DNA of 64,000 bases from Cyclina sinensis (GCA_012932295.1 JAAONU010000016.1:32654647-32718646), one strand, 5' to 3'. Positions 50,007-62,115 are shown, numbered from the stretch's first letter. Program-made: numbers and translations. The notes: generated by a model from the sequence alone, not told the origin.

Positions 50007-52196
50007 ATGAAAATCGCTGTCAATGTTCTACTATTAATTATGCTTGCTTGCCAGGGTAAACCATTTTCAATCTATTTTACAAAATACTGCCTGTTTCTGC
50101 AGTTGGACAGATCGTTAAAGGAATCACACTTTAAGAAATTTGCAAATTCATTGTAATAAAACCACATTTCCAAGGGATGTTTGCAATGTTATTGTTATTT
50201 CAAAATAATTTTGTCACAGACAAACACAATATATCACCTGCCAAAAATGATAAAAAGAAAGAGAATAAATGAAAATTAAATGGCGTCATGTAATACTGAC
50301 AGAGTTATAATTACGGTTGAATAAGCTTGTATTATTGGATCACATATGGAAGTATAGCTTTTCTAAAAGTTCCATATCTTTTTGTTACATGATGCAAACA
50401 TTTTGACTATAGTTTTAATAAAATTAAAAATTAATAGAAAGATTGAATCTCATTTCATGCAAATAAATAACAACACATTTTGTTAAACTTCATGCAGTTT
50501 CTTTTTAAATTTCATCACTTGCTTTCCAAATGTTATTTATGTTTGCAAACAAAAGTTCCTGAATATTAATTATATCCTGCTTAACATTTTTAAGTTATTT
50601 TTCGTGTAAATATGGTACTTTTATAAACTTGCAGTGTATGGAAAACCGGTTCGAAAGAAAAAATGCAATGAAGGTAACCATGTTGATAACAAGTACAAGT
50701 TCGACTTATGCATATACCCAGCGGATGACGATAAGAGAATCAAAGAGGTAACAGGCGAGCACAGGCGAGACTACAACGCTACGAGTCTGCGAGAGATGCG
50801 TTACACAACGCGAGAGGAAATCTATGAAATTAATAGAATTATGAAAAATGTAAGTAATAATAGTAATATTGGCATTGGTACTATCATTGTTTCACTAGAG
50901 GAGATAAGTCGCCCATGTATATTATTATTTACTTTTTGTCTAAACTGAATGAATGGACATGGAGTAAGTACTATACGTGTTATTCACAAAGATATGATCT
51001 TTTCTTTTGCAAGGTGAGATACACCTGCACTTACCATTGCACGTATATCCATATAAATTATTATTTTCTCTAAACTGAATGAAGGAAAAGGTTTGGCAGA
51101 GTTTTTTAAATAACAGGCAAAAAAATCTGTGACTCGGTGTTCAGTAACAGAGAAGTTATACTATATAAGGTTAAGTATTTTGTCATAGGTCTGTGTCCCC
51201 ATGAAAAATATGTAATTTAATATTCTTTACAAATAATAAAATGATTAACACTGCAAATGAATACATACTAGCGGGGGAATAAAAAGAAAGAAACGCAATT
51301 TTTGTTTTGTCGTGAAAATCAAAGTACATGTTAATATTTTGCCTAAAAATATATGTTGATTGCTTAGTTAACATTGAGAGTATGAATACTGAACGCTGGA
51401 CTTTGACACCTCGTAAAAACGTCTCTTGCGTTTGTTTTTATATTATCAAATCTAAAAGACGATGTGAACTCTACGCCTCTTTTACATTTGTATTTCAAAA
51501 TCTTTAGATGATCAAAGGCCGATGCAAACGTCAGATACGGAAGCTGAAGAAAAAATGTTTGGAAGACATCATCAGCATATATTTTACACCTAACACAGAT
51601 AGCAGGGTAAGTGAGTTCATCGTTTCTTCGATACATTTGCCCAAATATCCAGTACAGAATGATCTGTTCAAGTAAGAATCTCATTCTTATTCAAAATGTA
51701 ACTTGACTTTTGCCATTTTAGTGAACCGATCAAGATAAGTTTTGTTTTTGTTATTACTATATCCGTCAATTCGGTATTTTATTGAATGTAATATGCATTA
51801 CTCAGACCCTGTGTTAAAGATTTTAAGAATCTACAGGTTTTAATATGTATATTGATATTTCCTGTGCTTTAGGAAAGAACTACAAAAACCTACATCGAAA
51901 TGACAAAGCAAGTACATCTTATCAAATACCTACAGACAAGACTTGCCTTCACGATTGAAAGTTGCTGTTTGACTTACCCGGGAGATCTTTATGACCGATT
52001 GAAAAACACGCTTCTCAAAAAATGGTTTATGTTTCATCACAGCTGTGGCGGTGTTATTGACGACATGCATTGTGAGGTCACTTTGAATGTTGATTTGAAT
52101 GGACCAAAAGGATGCGACAGAACAGAAGACATTATATACCTTCTTTTGAAAAGTACTGAAAAAGTGCTTGATGACTCGACATCTGTAACCTGCTAA
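50007..52196 (+). CDS. Gene B: secreted Cys-rich helical protein, four exons, 228 aa
   Basis: Exons are 50007-50055, 50635-50849, 51508-51606 and 51873-52196. Introns are GT..AG with phases 1, 0 and 0. The ATG at 50007 aligns with the only ATG of B' and has A at -3; an upstream in-frame ATG at 49989 would add six residues. Residues 1-16 (MKIAVNVLLLIMLACQ) form a signal peptide. Ten mature cysteines lie at about 27, 42, 94, 105, 152, 153, 179, 188, 202 and 228. Exon 2 has YPADDD, an NAT glycosylation site and TTREEIYEINRIMKN. Exon 3 has GRCKRQIRKL. Exon 4 has ESCC, LLKKW, CGGVI, HCEVT and IIYLLL, matching gene A motif by motif. The last exon is 324 nt, as in A. The family is not recognised; the exon layout and helical look recall helical cytokines, but this is only analogy. 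Confidence 0.8.
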
Positions 52197-52260
52197 CTTT
52201 ATGGAAAATAGATATGACTAAATCATTAAATACACCGTTTACAGTGCTTCATTGACTCTT

Positions 52261-52266
52261 AATAAA
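52261..52266 (+). terminator. Poly(A) signal AATAAA, gene B
   Basis: AATAAA lies 65 nt after the gene B stop codon on the same strand. Confidence 0.55.
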
Positions 52267-53089
52267 TTCAGTATTTACCTACAATATTCCAGATAATAAT
52301 AATAATAAACATTTTTTCGCTGTGCTTATAAAGCGCTAGTATTCACGGTATTCCGTGTCATACGTAACATCAAATACTACTGTATGAGATCACTGACAAC
52401 AGCATATAAAAAAAAAGATGTTCAAGTATCCCAAGTACTTTTCTATGCAAAACAAAACTTTAGAATACAAAACTAAATTAGTGTGTAGTAAATGAACACC
52501 TTTTCTTGTGAAATTAAATAAAATTTTAAAATTCAGAATTTCAGCCAGAATTCGAAAATTATTATATGACAGGCATAACTTTTATTCTGTTGTGTTCATT
52601 GTGTTCTTGTTTGGTTCATTGCATGAAATTATAATTTAAACTGGCTTCAAGATTACCTGAAAATTGGTCTATATCACTTTTAATTTTGTTTGGTTTCTCC
52701 TGTAAAGTTATTGTGTAGAACAAAATTACCGAAATATATAGCAGATTGGATGTTTGACAGTTCAAAATCCTTTCTATTTTTCTTAAGTTTCTTCATAATG
52801 GCAACAAATAATAGACTGAAAGAGTGAATAACTCAAATTCATTCCATTACATTCATTTCTGTTGGTTCGAATGAGAAACATACAAGATGCTTAGATATAT
52901 AAGATGTTAAATAGAAATGCTGCAGAAATTGCTTTCATTGTTTTGAAAATGTAAAGAAAAAATGTATTTCAGAATGATTTCCACTTAAAGAGATTATGCA
53001 TGCTCCAAATGATTTAGTTCTCTTAAACACGTGTTCTTTCTATTTTGACATATCACATATGTAAAATCTGTCTATTTGAGTTTTTTATC
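52267..53089. other. AT-rich stretch between modules, no gene seen
   Basis: No supported features before the SINE. Confidence 0.5.
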
Positions 53090-53344
53090 GTCGGTACCGG
53101 TTGCCCATATGACCGACGCCTTCTGTAGAGTTTGTTATTTTATGTTGTGGGGATAGTGCAAGATACAGAAAGCACTTCATTCCAGAGACACCCCTCCTTT
53201 TGCAAGCTCAGCGTACAGCACTGATAAATTGGGCCTCGGTAAAACGTCTCATCTGAAAGACAATTAGTAATGTTAGTGGAGGGGAGGAGTACCGATCTCG
53301 GCTACCAGTCTAGGGCGTTAACACTAAACCATAAACCCGCTCCC
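53090..53344 (-). mobile_element. tRNA-derived SINE, second copy
   Basis: Minus strand: begins GGGAGCGGGTTTATGG, then a decayed B-box region, then TCAGATGAGACGTTTTACC as the conserved core, TATCAGTGCTGTACGCTGAG, and ends in AACCGGTACCGACG. It has the same order, ends and orientation as 12135-12588 but no 45-bp expansion, so it shows the compact form at about 255 bp. Confidence 0.75.
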
Positions 53345-54209
53345 AATATGTTAAAAAATCCACTATACAATGAAGATGAATGATTCTTTATTTTTAAGAA
53401 TTTATATTTTCAAGTAAATCTTTAAATGAATAATTATAATGTCAAATGGCCATGTTCCTGAAAATTTGGAAAAGGATCTTTTTATTTTGATAAGATTCAA
53501 GAGTTATTTCCATATACATTAAATTGCTCTTTTACTGTTAAAAAAAAAATTGATTGTTTTTTTTTAGATGACTCGGTGTGAAATCATAAAGCTTTGATAA
53601 TGTAATAATTGTTTTTTGTCATACTATTGATACAAGAGTAATGGACGTAGTAAACAAAGAGAAACAGTATATGTATTCTTTTGTTCATTGTGTTCATCCA
53701 AAATGAACTTAGATATTCCTGCTTATCTAGTACTAGCATGTCGATGAGCGGATAAACGTATTCATATCATGACAATGGGAAACTTTTGAATGAAATATTG
53801 TAATGAAATTAACAAGACAAATGTCAGTTTCAATCTAGTTAGCTGATAATCTATGTTACATCTAGCATTTTATTCAGGTTGTCCGTGCTGTTGGAAGCTG
53901 TTTGTACAAAATTTAGCCGTGCTATTATTTCGTTACAATATAAGGTGTGTAGGCCTTTTGTCGTCTTTAACAAAAGAAAACAGTTATCAAAATGTCATTT
54001 TCAGAAAACAAATTTAACAAAGTTTAGATCTGTACGGAAGCCACGTGAAAGTTTTCTTCTTTATTTCCTTTATAAACTATACTTATTATTTATATATTTG
54101 ATGAAACGTCTACTAAAAACAATGATTTATCAGGTTCTTTTACTTGTGTGGGTGGGGGCAGGAGGGGCTTCGATTAAAAACCCATGATATTTTCGGTATG
54201 ATTTACTTG
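53345..54209. other. Intergenic stretch before module 2
   Basis: No supported gene. The 102-codon frame at 53879-54187 lacks an ATG start and domain features. Confidence 0.5.
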
Positions 54210-54471
54210 TCGGCAATCAGTCGTTTTAATTACCCTTATCGTACGGTGGCCGAAGCTAAATGTCATCCAGAACCGGTTACAAAGTAATTTGACCTTATAC
54301 CGAAAGTTGAAGACAATTCATGCTTATGAACAAAAACAAAGGCTATCAAATACTTTTCATTACATGATTTTGGTTTTTCTCTGACTGGACAGTTGTGTTT
54401 GAATCACCAACACTAATACGCTGGGACTAATCTTAAATCTTCTGATGAGATATCGACTTTGGAATTTTATT

Positions 54472-54507
54472 TGAAAATCCCATGAGATTTTTGGTGAGAA
54501 TATAAAA
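54472..54507 (+). promoter_or_regulatory. Remnant promoter of pseudogene A'
   Basis: TGAAAATCCC and TATAAAA (54501-54507) are kept at the same spacing (about 20 bp) as ahead of gene A, although the gene is broken. Confidence 0.4.
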
Positions 54508-54582
54508 CAGACATTAAAACTTAGTGAGTATAAATCTTCTCCATAATCTTTTGAACACATAAGATAACGGCGTATATAAAAA

Positions 54583-57500
54583 ATGAACTTTTACGAAAAG
54601 CGTAGACACCATTTCGATAATCTTTCAGTCGAGTGAGATGTTTTGATTATGATAACCGTAAGTTTATTCAGTGAAATTTGACGTTTCCTTCAGTGAGGAG
54701 CAAACGTATTCCGTAAAATCTTGAGTAAATATGTATTTGCTCACCATTTCTCAGTTCAACGACAAGAAGAAAAATATTATAACAAATTAGAAAATATAAT
54801 ACAAACTTACTTGATTATAAATATATTTTTTGAAATTTCGATTTCACATAAAGAAAAATGTTGTATCCATACTAAAACTTGCAACAACAACTTGCAACAA
54901 GCGTTTTGATTAGAACTATTCGAAAGTTATATAAAAAAAAATCTTTTCTAAATATCCTGTCTACTGTCTAAGCATGCTTTCCCAATTTTGTTGTATTCTA
55001 TAGATGATACCATGTTTAGACGAGCTATCTAGTCCGTCTTCTTCTTGTAGGTTGTTTCTACCAAGGGAGCTTTCCTCACACCTTTTCAACACATTAATCT
55101 ATCTTATCCTGTCCTTTTTTATTATACGTATCAAGCGTCTTTTAATACCAGCCCTTGATATCGCTATGGTTTATAAAGCCAGTGTTGTATTAAATCTGTT
55201 CCCTCAAGTTACAAAATCTCTCATTCATAACAACTGCTTATCCTACGATTTTGTCGTTTAACGGTGGACACGCGACACACCATTGGAGATACGAGGAGGA
55301 AGATACATTTACGTACAGCATCTGTTACGATCCCGTCTACTCCGGACTGACCTCGAGAGCAGCCGGTTCATGCAGCATATTCGAGGGTTTTACAAGACAT
55401 CTAATTTCAGTCACTAGTAAATTAATCGAAGATTTCCATAATGACATTCACATTTGCAAGCTACTAATATCAATACGGCGCTTTGTCTTGTATAACTTGT
55501 TGCAAATTTTCAGTAAAACAATTTACGCAAGAAGGCTCTAATGATATACAGTTTGATTTAAATTCCATTTTACTGTAATTTTTTATACAACTTTACATTT
55601 CTCAAACGTTGTAAACAATTGACATTCAAAGTATTGTGTCTTATTTAAGTCGTCAACGATTAACAATATTGACTGTTCTTTCAACAATGAAACTGATTTT
55701 AATATAACGAAACCTTTGACTTGTTAATTACGTTTGGTTTTGTCTAAGGACTTTTATTTTGTAAACCTGTGTCAATGTGTATAAAGGGTTTGCTACATAA
55801 TAGCTGACACGATTACATGCTTTATGATAGTTGTATCAGTTTGAAAATATAAAAACTATTTGTCAAAATCTGTTGTTTTTTTGCATAATATTTATCACGC
55901 AACCCAGCTACATGATGCATGAACTAAGACCGGAATTTATAAACAGAAGTTGTTGCAAGTATCAAATACATACACCTGTGCGAAATTTGGGTAGATAGAC
56001 ATAAAAATTAGTGTTGAATAACGTAGTACAAAGCTGAATTCTATTCCTAAATGATTAATACAACACATCAAGATCATTACAAATGAAACAAGGCAGTCTG
56101 AAGGACAGATAAATCCCCTTCCGAAGCGGACATGGATGTGTACTTCTTGACCTTTAACCAACCATGACCTTGATGTTGTGCCATGCATATCATAAGCACA
56201 TAAAGTCTCATGATAGTAATTATTTGTGCCAAGTTATTTAAAATCTTCCAAAAAGTCAAAAAGTTTTGGAGAACATTTAACCTTGACCTTGGGGGTAGCA
56301 ACCTGGATGTTGGGTTTTGCACATATTGTCATAGTGGTGATCACTTGTGCAAAGTTATTTCAAAAAACTTTTCGTAAGCCAAGTTCGTAAGTTATAGAGC
56401 AGACGTAAAATGTGGATATTTGACCTTTAACTGTGACCTTAACCTTGTGGGTAGCAACCCAATTATTTTGCTCTGCACATCGCCTCATAATGGTGATCAC
56501 TTGTGCCAAGTTATTTCAAAAAAATTTCAACGGTTTAAAAGTTATGGAGCGGACACGAAATGTAGACTTTCAACACTTGGCCTTTAAGCGTGACCTTGAC
56601 CTTGGGGGTAGCAACCCAATTTTTTTGCTCTGCACATCGCCTCATAATGGTGATCACTTGTGCCAAGATATTTCAAAAATATTCAGCAGTTTAAAAGTTA
56701 TGGAGCGGACACGAAAGTGTTACGGACGGACAGACGGATGATCGGACCGACAAACGGAGGCCATTCCTTTTAACAAAGGAGTATCAACATCGTGTCATAG
56801 TGGTGATCACTTGTGCAAAGTTATTTCAAAAAACTTTTCGTAAGCCAAGTTCGTAAGTTATAGAGCAGACGTAAAATGTGGATATTTGACCTTTAACTGT
56901 GACCTTTACCTTGTGGGTAGCAACCCAATTATTTTGCTCTGCACATCGCCTCATAATGGTGATCACTTGTGCCAAGTTATTTCAAAAAAATTTTTAGCGG
57001 TTTAAAAGTTATGGAGCAGACACGAAATGTAGACTTTTTAACACTTGACCTTTAAGTGTGACCTTGACCTTGGGGGTAGCAACACAATAATTGCGCTCTG
57101 CACATCGTCTCATAATGGTGATCACTTGTGCCAAGATATTTCAAAAATATTCAGCAGTTTAAAAGTTATGGAGCGGACACGAAAGTGTTACGGACGGACA
57201 GACGGATGATCGAACCGACAAACGGAGGCCATTCCTTTTAACAAAGGAGTATCAACACAAAACAGAGCGGGGCAAAGTTCATAGTGTTAAAAACTTAACA
57301 ATTGTTGAGTAAACAAAAAAATGCTAACGTCCAATGTTTTTATTCAAATCATGTGGCCTTGTTCCTATTATTGAATTGCTCCTGAATGTTTCTGAATTTT
57401 GCAATATTTTATTACCTATTTATATTGCTTTCCAGAACAGCGTGACCGATACACACATGAAAATGGTCCATGTTTACGCCTATTCCAAAAGTTTTCATAT

Positions 57501-57753
57501 TTGTATTCTGCAATGGTCGAAGAATAATGTTGCCTGACTTTCAGTTAGACATTTCTTACATTAAAACATAGAGTTTTAGGCAAATGGTGGATAATTCAAA
57601 ACAGTTGTGGTGAGCACATCAACCAATGTGACGACGTGACTGTTCCAATTTTAACATATCAAGACCTGCAATGCGAGGATTACCGTAAGATGGTCTATAT
57701 CCTCTTAATACGTGATGCTTCAAGAATCAGTACCTGTTGCTATGGCAATGTAA
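54583..57753 (+). pseudogene. A': decayed paralogue of gene A
   Basis: All four exons of gene A have remnants in order: 54583-54632, about 55249-55455, about 55899-55975 and 57436-57753. Lesions seen: exon 1 is 5 nt shorter, shifting phase and destroying the signal peptide; the exon 2 acceptor ACAG has become ACGA; exon 2 has a 2-nt loss before a donor changed from GTAAGT to GCAAGC and lost its first cysteine (WRY instead of WRC); exon 3 lost its acceptor and half its length; exon 4 has a one-base loss after TDTHMKMVH and an early stop. The exon 4 acceptor and the tail text CCTGTTGCTATGGCAATGTAA are kept. Intron 3 holds 1.2 kb of repeat. It is non-functional as read. Confidence 0.85.
56060..57258. 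repeat. GACCTTGACCTT-rich repeat with 467-bp tandem duplication
   Basis: Units of about 140-150 bp carry CACTTGTGCCAAGTTATTTC, AAAAGTTATGGAGCGGACAC, GACCTTGACCTTGGGGGTAG and CTCTGCACATCGCCTCATAA. A terminal piece (GTTACGGACGGACAGACGGA then AACAAAGGAGTATCAAC) appears twice. The segment 56328-56793 is duplicated at 56794-57258 with an offset of 466-468 bp. It sits inside intron 3 of A'. Confidence 0.9.
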
Positions 57754-59030
57754 TCACCAAGGAATTAACACATGATTATAAGATAAGTTTTAAACGTATG
57801 GCCAAAATATATTGCGAAACAAGGGTTTTAAACTTTTTATGGCTTAAATGATGCGCTCTTGTATACATGAATTCAGTATTTTAGTGTGGCTCACTTATAA
57901 TATGTAATAAACACATTTAAATTATCTGGAACACGTGTCAATATGTACAATATCTTCTTTTATGCTACGTTTATCAAACTATGCTCTTATACAACTTGGA
58001 AGTAAATGCAAGGAAACCAAAAACTTTCAGACACCTCAGATATCATGGACCAGCCGTTTTGAATGAACGTATCCTTTTACAAAAAAAATACCTGTTATTT
58101 TGAAATAATGTTTTTAATGTTTAACCTCATTCAAGTTTGATTTAACTTCTACAATATTTAAACGAATTGTTATTTTGCTTCACTGTCAAACTTATGTTCA
58201 TTTTATTCATATTTAAACATTCAATAACAAATTCTCGTACTAATTATAAATTTCAGCTGGTATCTGAATGCTTGCATTAACATAACGTTAAATCCATTGT
58301 AATATAATATCCGTAAGAATATTTCAGTCATTTTGTCATGTATTTCTTATCTCTTAGATAAACTCGAAATAAAATACTGTAAATGAAATACTATATATTA
58401 ATCTTTTTCATGCCTGATCTGTTTAAAGCAAGGCATATGAAACTTATACAGAAAAATGTGATTGTCCTACCGCTAGAACAAAAGTCCATGTAGCTTAAAT
58501 ATACTCTTAAATCGATTTAACAAGATCTATGTCACGAACTTTTTGCTAGCTTCTGGTATCACTTGCCATTAAATGATGTTATTATTTGTATCATATTAAC
58601 TCATTCTTTAGATAAAATACATGACTACTTTTGCAAGAAAAGGACTGATAAAAGCATAAAAGGAGCCGATGAAATAGCTTATTTTTTAGTCTCTCAGCTG
58701 TGAAAAACCATTTAACGACCCTTTACAACTTGAGCAGACGATCTGTTGTTTCGAAAGCAATTATAAACATGTCACTTTAGACCAAAAAAGTGATCATTGC
58801 ACAAATTAGAAAAAAAAGAACATCAAAACAGAAATGACACAAAATTTTACAGACTCTGGCGACTGAGAAATTACTTTGTCTTCAAGTTTTAATGGAATTA
58901 CATATTTTTATAGGAAAAAACAAAATCAGCTACATTCTTTGTTCTCGTAAAATGTTGTTAAAAGATATATGCACATACAAAGTTGATATAGAGGAAGGAA
59001 AAGAGAAAACATATTCAAGTCTCACACGTC
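57754..59030. other. A' downstream flank, module spacer
   Basis: No gene is seen; it aligns in patches with 43822-44980. Confidence 0.5.
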
Positions 59031-59680
59031 CCCAAAAGTTAATGTCCGCAAAAAGTATTTGGCTTTAAACAAAACGAAGAGAAATTATAAATCTGGAAGG
59101 CAGATTGAACGAAGGGCAGATAGGTAGATTTATTGACAAAAGTTTTCGAATTTTTTCTCAAAGTACGAGGATCATTTAACATAAATTGCAAAGTTCCTAG
59201 CTCTGTCCAGCTAGGCCACGGCAGTTTCATCTAAGTCTGCAAATGGAATTCCCCTCATACTCACTTTCATTCTCGTGAATAAGTCGTAGTCACAGGGGCT
59301 AATATCAGGTAAGTATAGTGTATGATCAAGTGTTTCTCACTCATAAACCGGAATAAAAGGTCATGCTCTTTGATGTGTGGGGTTCTTTTGTCATAAAGAA
59401 TTATTGTCCCAGCTCTTATTCTTGGCGCTTTTTATTTATTTTTGGTGTCAAGCATCTTTTAAAATATTTTTGCAGCATGTTTTTGACAGTTAGACCGATT
59501 GGAAACTTGCAACTTGGCAGAACTCCTCGAATTTCATCATTTGCTTTATTTTTTCTTTTACCAGGCGAAATTTTGCTGGCATTGGCGAGTTTGGAGTCTG
59601 CCGCTCGGCCGATTATCGTCTCATTTCTGGTTCAATTGATCATATCCCCGTCTCATCTATTGCAACGATATTAGTTAGAA
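59031..59680 (-). pseudogene. Mariner-family transposase relic (module 2)
   Basis: Minus strand: a frame at about 59233-59302 reads SPCDYDLF, then MRGIPFAD, the conserved block around the third catalytic aspartate of mariner transposases. Just upstream LYDKRTPHIKEHD is a decayed HDN region in another frame. Frameshifts and stops disable it. It pairs with 45540-46640. Confidence 0.7.
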
Positions 59681-60151
59681 TTCTGAACACTGTTTTAAAA
59701 CTCGAAAACATGTATAAACATATAATAAAAGGCTATTTGTTTACTTGTAAGTCTTTTGTCTTATGTCATTAGTTCTAACATATCTTCTTAAATTACATGT
59801 TTCTTTAATGTGTACGTATACGTTTGATATACTCATACTTAACTAATTGAACATTGTCATTCAAGAACTCAGCCTGTTACATATGTGCTTCTAACGTCAA
59901 ACCGCCCCCCACCCACATGATCTTTGACATTTGCCCTTTTTTGCAACACGTCGTCATAGAGCGGGCACAAACTGTACACGAACGGACGGACGCTAACAAA
60001 TTGGTTCTTTTAAGTGGTCACCTTATTGTCCCCCACCCCACGCCCCCATTGTTATTTTTAACTATGTAAGATTTACAGTCACCTTTCTTCCTATAGCTAC
60101 CTAAATATCTATTACTGACAAATGGACAGTTTGATTACCGCATTCCCTTCT
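59681..60151. other. Spacer, no gene seen
   Basis: The segment at 59870-60060 has CACGTCGTCATAGAGCGGGC and GAACGGACGGACGCTAACAA, words typical of the interspersed repeats here, but its ends are unclear. Confidence 0.45.
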
Positions 60152-60277
60152 TCGCGCGCGCGCGGGCGCATGTGTGTGTGTGTGTGTGTTTGTGTGAGTG
60201 TGTGTGTGTGAGAGAGAGAGTGTGTGTGTGTGTGTGTGTGTGCGTGTGTGCGCGCGTGTATGTGTGTTTGTGTGCGG
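60152..60277. repeat. Compound (CG)n, (TG)n, (GA)n microsatellite
   Basis: CGCGCGCGCG, then long TGTGTGTG runs interrupted by GAGAGAGAG. The minus-strand frames with THTHTHTH are artefacts of this run. Confidence 0.95.
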
Positions 60278-60986
60278 GGGTGGGGGGCGCATAAATAGAT
60301 ATGAAAAGAAGCGCATGACTATAATATAAGTTAGTAATTTTAGACGATATCTCCGTAAGATGTTGCAAATAAATTTGAAATCATTACAGATAAGTGTATT
60401 TAGGGGAACAACTAAATTGTGTAAGACTTGTAATTCTAAACCCCTAAAGAAAACAGCCAGTACGAACAATGAATAAACTCAATTTCACAGACAGACAAGC
60501 AAACTTGAATCAATTAGTTACTAATTGAATCGCGATCGGATTTTTTCGTTTACTTCTCCGTCGAAGATGGAACAATAATCTGGTTTTCGATATGATTTTA
60601 AATGTGAAAGTGTGGCAGTTATAAGCCTAAGATATTATGAGAGAAAAATGAAACTACTAATAACGCACTGTTAAATCTCAAATGTCTTTAAACACGTCGG
60701 AAATAAATTAGATACTCTTTTTACTTTTCTAACTTTTCTCTTTCTAAAACATTAATGTTTTATCGGCTCAATACAAAGTAACCACTGCAGTACACAGTTT
60801 ATATTCAATGTCTTTAGACCGCTACAGTAAAATCTCCAGACCGCTACAGTAAGGTCGCTAAATCGTCAGGCTGCCACCGTTTGGCCGTTAAGCTGCCAGA
60901 CCTCTACGGCCAGGCACATGTAAATTGGAGGCCTCTTATATTATTTCTGTTTTCCTTTATATCAAAAACGTAAAAAAACAAGAAAT
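60278..60986. other. Module spacer with GC-rich tail
   Basis: Contains the 60835-60915 GC-rich segment (AGGCTGCCACCGTTTGGCC, CTCTACGGCCAGGC) homologous to 46965-47040. No gene is seen. Confidence 0.5.
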
Positions 60987-61529
60987 GTCACTGTAAGATG
61001 ACAATGCCCCCGAAGTGGTGCTTTGACTTTGGGAGGAGGACCAGTCATTCAAGGGTCAAGGTCAAATAAATATAGATCATTGGGAAGGTATTGTCAACAG
61101 GGGTGTTGTGTCTTAGTATGAAGTAAATCAACTTTCTAATAAGGAGGTTATGGCCAATGTTAAAGTTGTTTGGACAACTGGATCTTCAAGGTGAAGGTCA
61201 GCCAGGGATCAAGTTTAAATAAATATAGATGAATGGGAAGGTCTTTTCCAAAGGGGTGTTTTTTTAGTATGACGTAAATCCATTTACTAATAAGGAAGTT
61301 ATATTCAATGTTACAGTTTTTGGACAATTCGATCTTCAAGGTGAAGGTCATTCAGAGGTCAAGGTGAAATAAATATAGGTCATTGGGAAGGTCTTGTCCA
61401 AAGGGATGTTGTGTCCAAGTATGAATTAAATCCAATTACTAATAGGGAGGCCATGGCCAATGTAAAAGTTTTCGGACGGACGGACTGACAGTTCAAAAAC
61501 TATATGCCTCCCTTCGGGGGCATAACAAG
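60987..61529 (+). mobile_element. Interspersed element with ATGCCCCCGAAG inverted ends
   Basis: Starts near ACAATGCCCCCGAAG and ends CCTCCCTTCGGGGGCATAAC, so the tips are inverted repeats. Inside are three units of about 155 bp: GGTCAAGGTCAAATAAATAT, GGGAAGGTCTTGTCCAAAGG, then ACTAATAAGGAGGTTATGGC. The tail CGGACGGACGGACTGACAG and these tips are familiar from bivalve repeats. No ORF. Confidence 0.75.
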
Positions 61530-62037
61530 TTCATCACAGAAAAATCAATTTACAGCTTTTTTCATGAATTAAAGTACTTTAATGGGCTCTAGTAAGAGAT
61601 TTTAATTGCTCAATCCCCCACCCTCTACCCGGACTCGAGTGGGTTTATCTCAAACTAGTACGCCTATGTAGGAATTCCGTAAGTTTTATGTTGCACAAAG
61701 CCAACCAGAAAATAGATTCAAAATGAATGACGTAAACAAACATTGGTTTACTATTGCAACTTGATATTTAACTCATTATTATTGGTAATCATTTAATACT
61801 TTGGAACTACGTAACGCAATGTAGAATTCATTATCATGTTTAAGATTGACATAATTTAACCCCGCAGGTCAATTTCACTTGAAGAAAAGTCTTTCAGTTT
61901 ATTACGACTGACCAAGCGGAAAGATTAAATTTCTTGCTTTCACCAGTAAGAAAAAAATATTTATAAATCAAACATGATTGGTTGGAAAAAAAATTATGCA
62001 ATGAAATGATTGGTTAAATACTTTTTATTACAAATAT
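61530..62037. other. Gene B' upstream flank
   Basis: From about 61715 this aligns with 49510-49816 ahead of gene B. No gene is seen. Confidence 0.6.
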
Positions 62038-62115
62038 TAATCGGGATTTCTACATCCATAATAAATGATAGTTTTTTGCATCCCGAAAAAATCCCTAAAA
62101 GTAGGTATATATAAG
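62038..62115 (+). promoter_or_regulatory. Gene B' promoter: kB-like site and TATA box
   Basis: AATCGGGATTTCTACATCC is kept exactly from gene B, followed by TTTTTGCATCCCGAAA. TATATAAG (62108-62115) lies 111 bp before the ATG and is a better TATA match than in gene B. Confidence 0.45.

Larger units (their letters stand above)
41650..52270. repeat. Module 1 of a tandem two-gene duplication (genes A and B)
   Basis: Collinear landmarks pair this block with 54210-64000. They are ACGGTGGCCGAAGCTAAA at about 41687 and 54242; gene A exons and pseudogene A' exons; CTGAGAAATTACTTTGTCTTC at about 44845 and 58865; an antisense mariner relic; a GC-rich GGCCGCTTAGCCGC-type tail near 46980 and 60880; ACAAACATTGGTTTA at about 49524 and 61737; and gene B and B'. 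Offsets are about 12.57 kb at the A end and 12.22 kb at the B end, the difference coming from unequal insertions. Confidence 0.85.

Noticed and set aside
54721..55261. Frames of 62 and 85 codons in A' intron 1
   Set aside because: They lie between exon remnants of the pseudogene and have no counterpart in gene A.
60101..60469. 122-codon minus-strand frame with THTHTHTH
   Set aside because: Created by the TG microsatellite.
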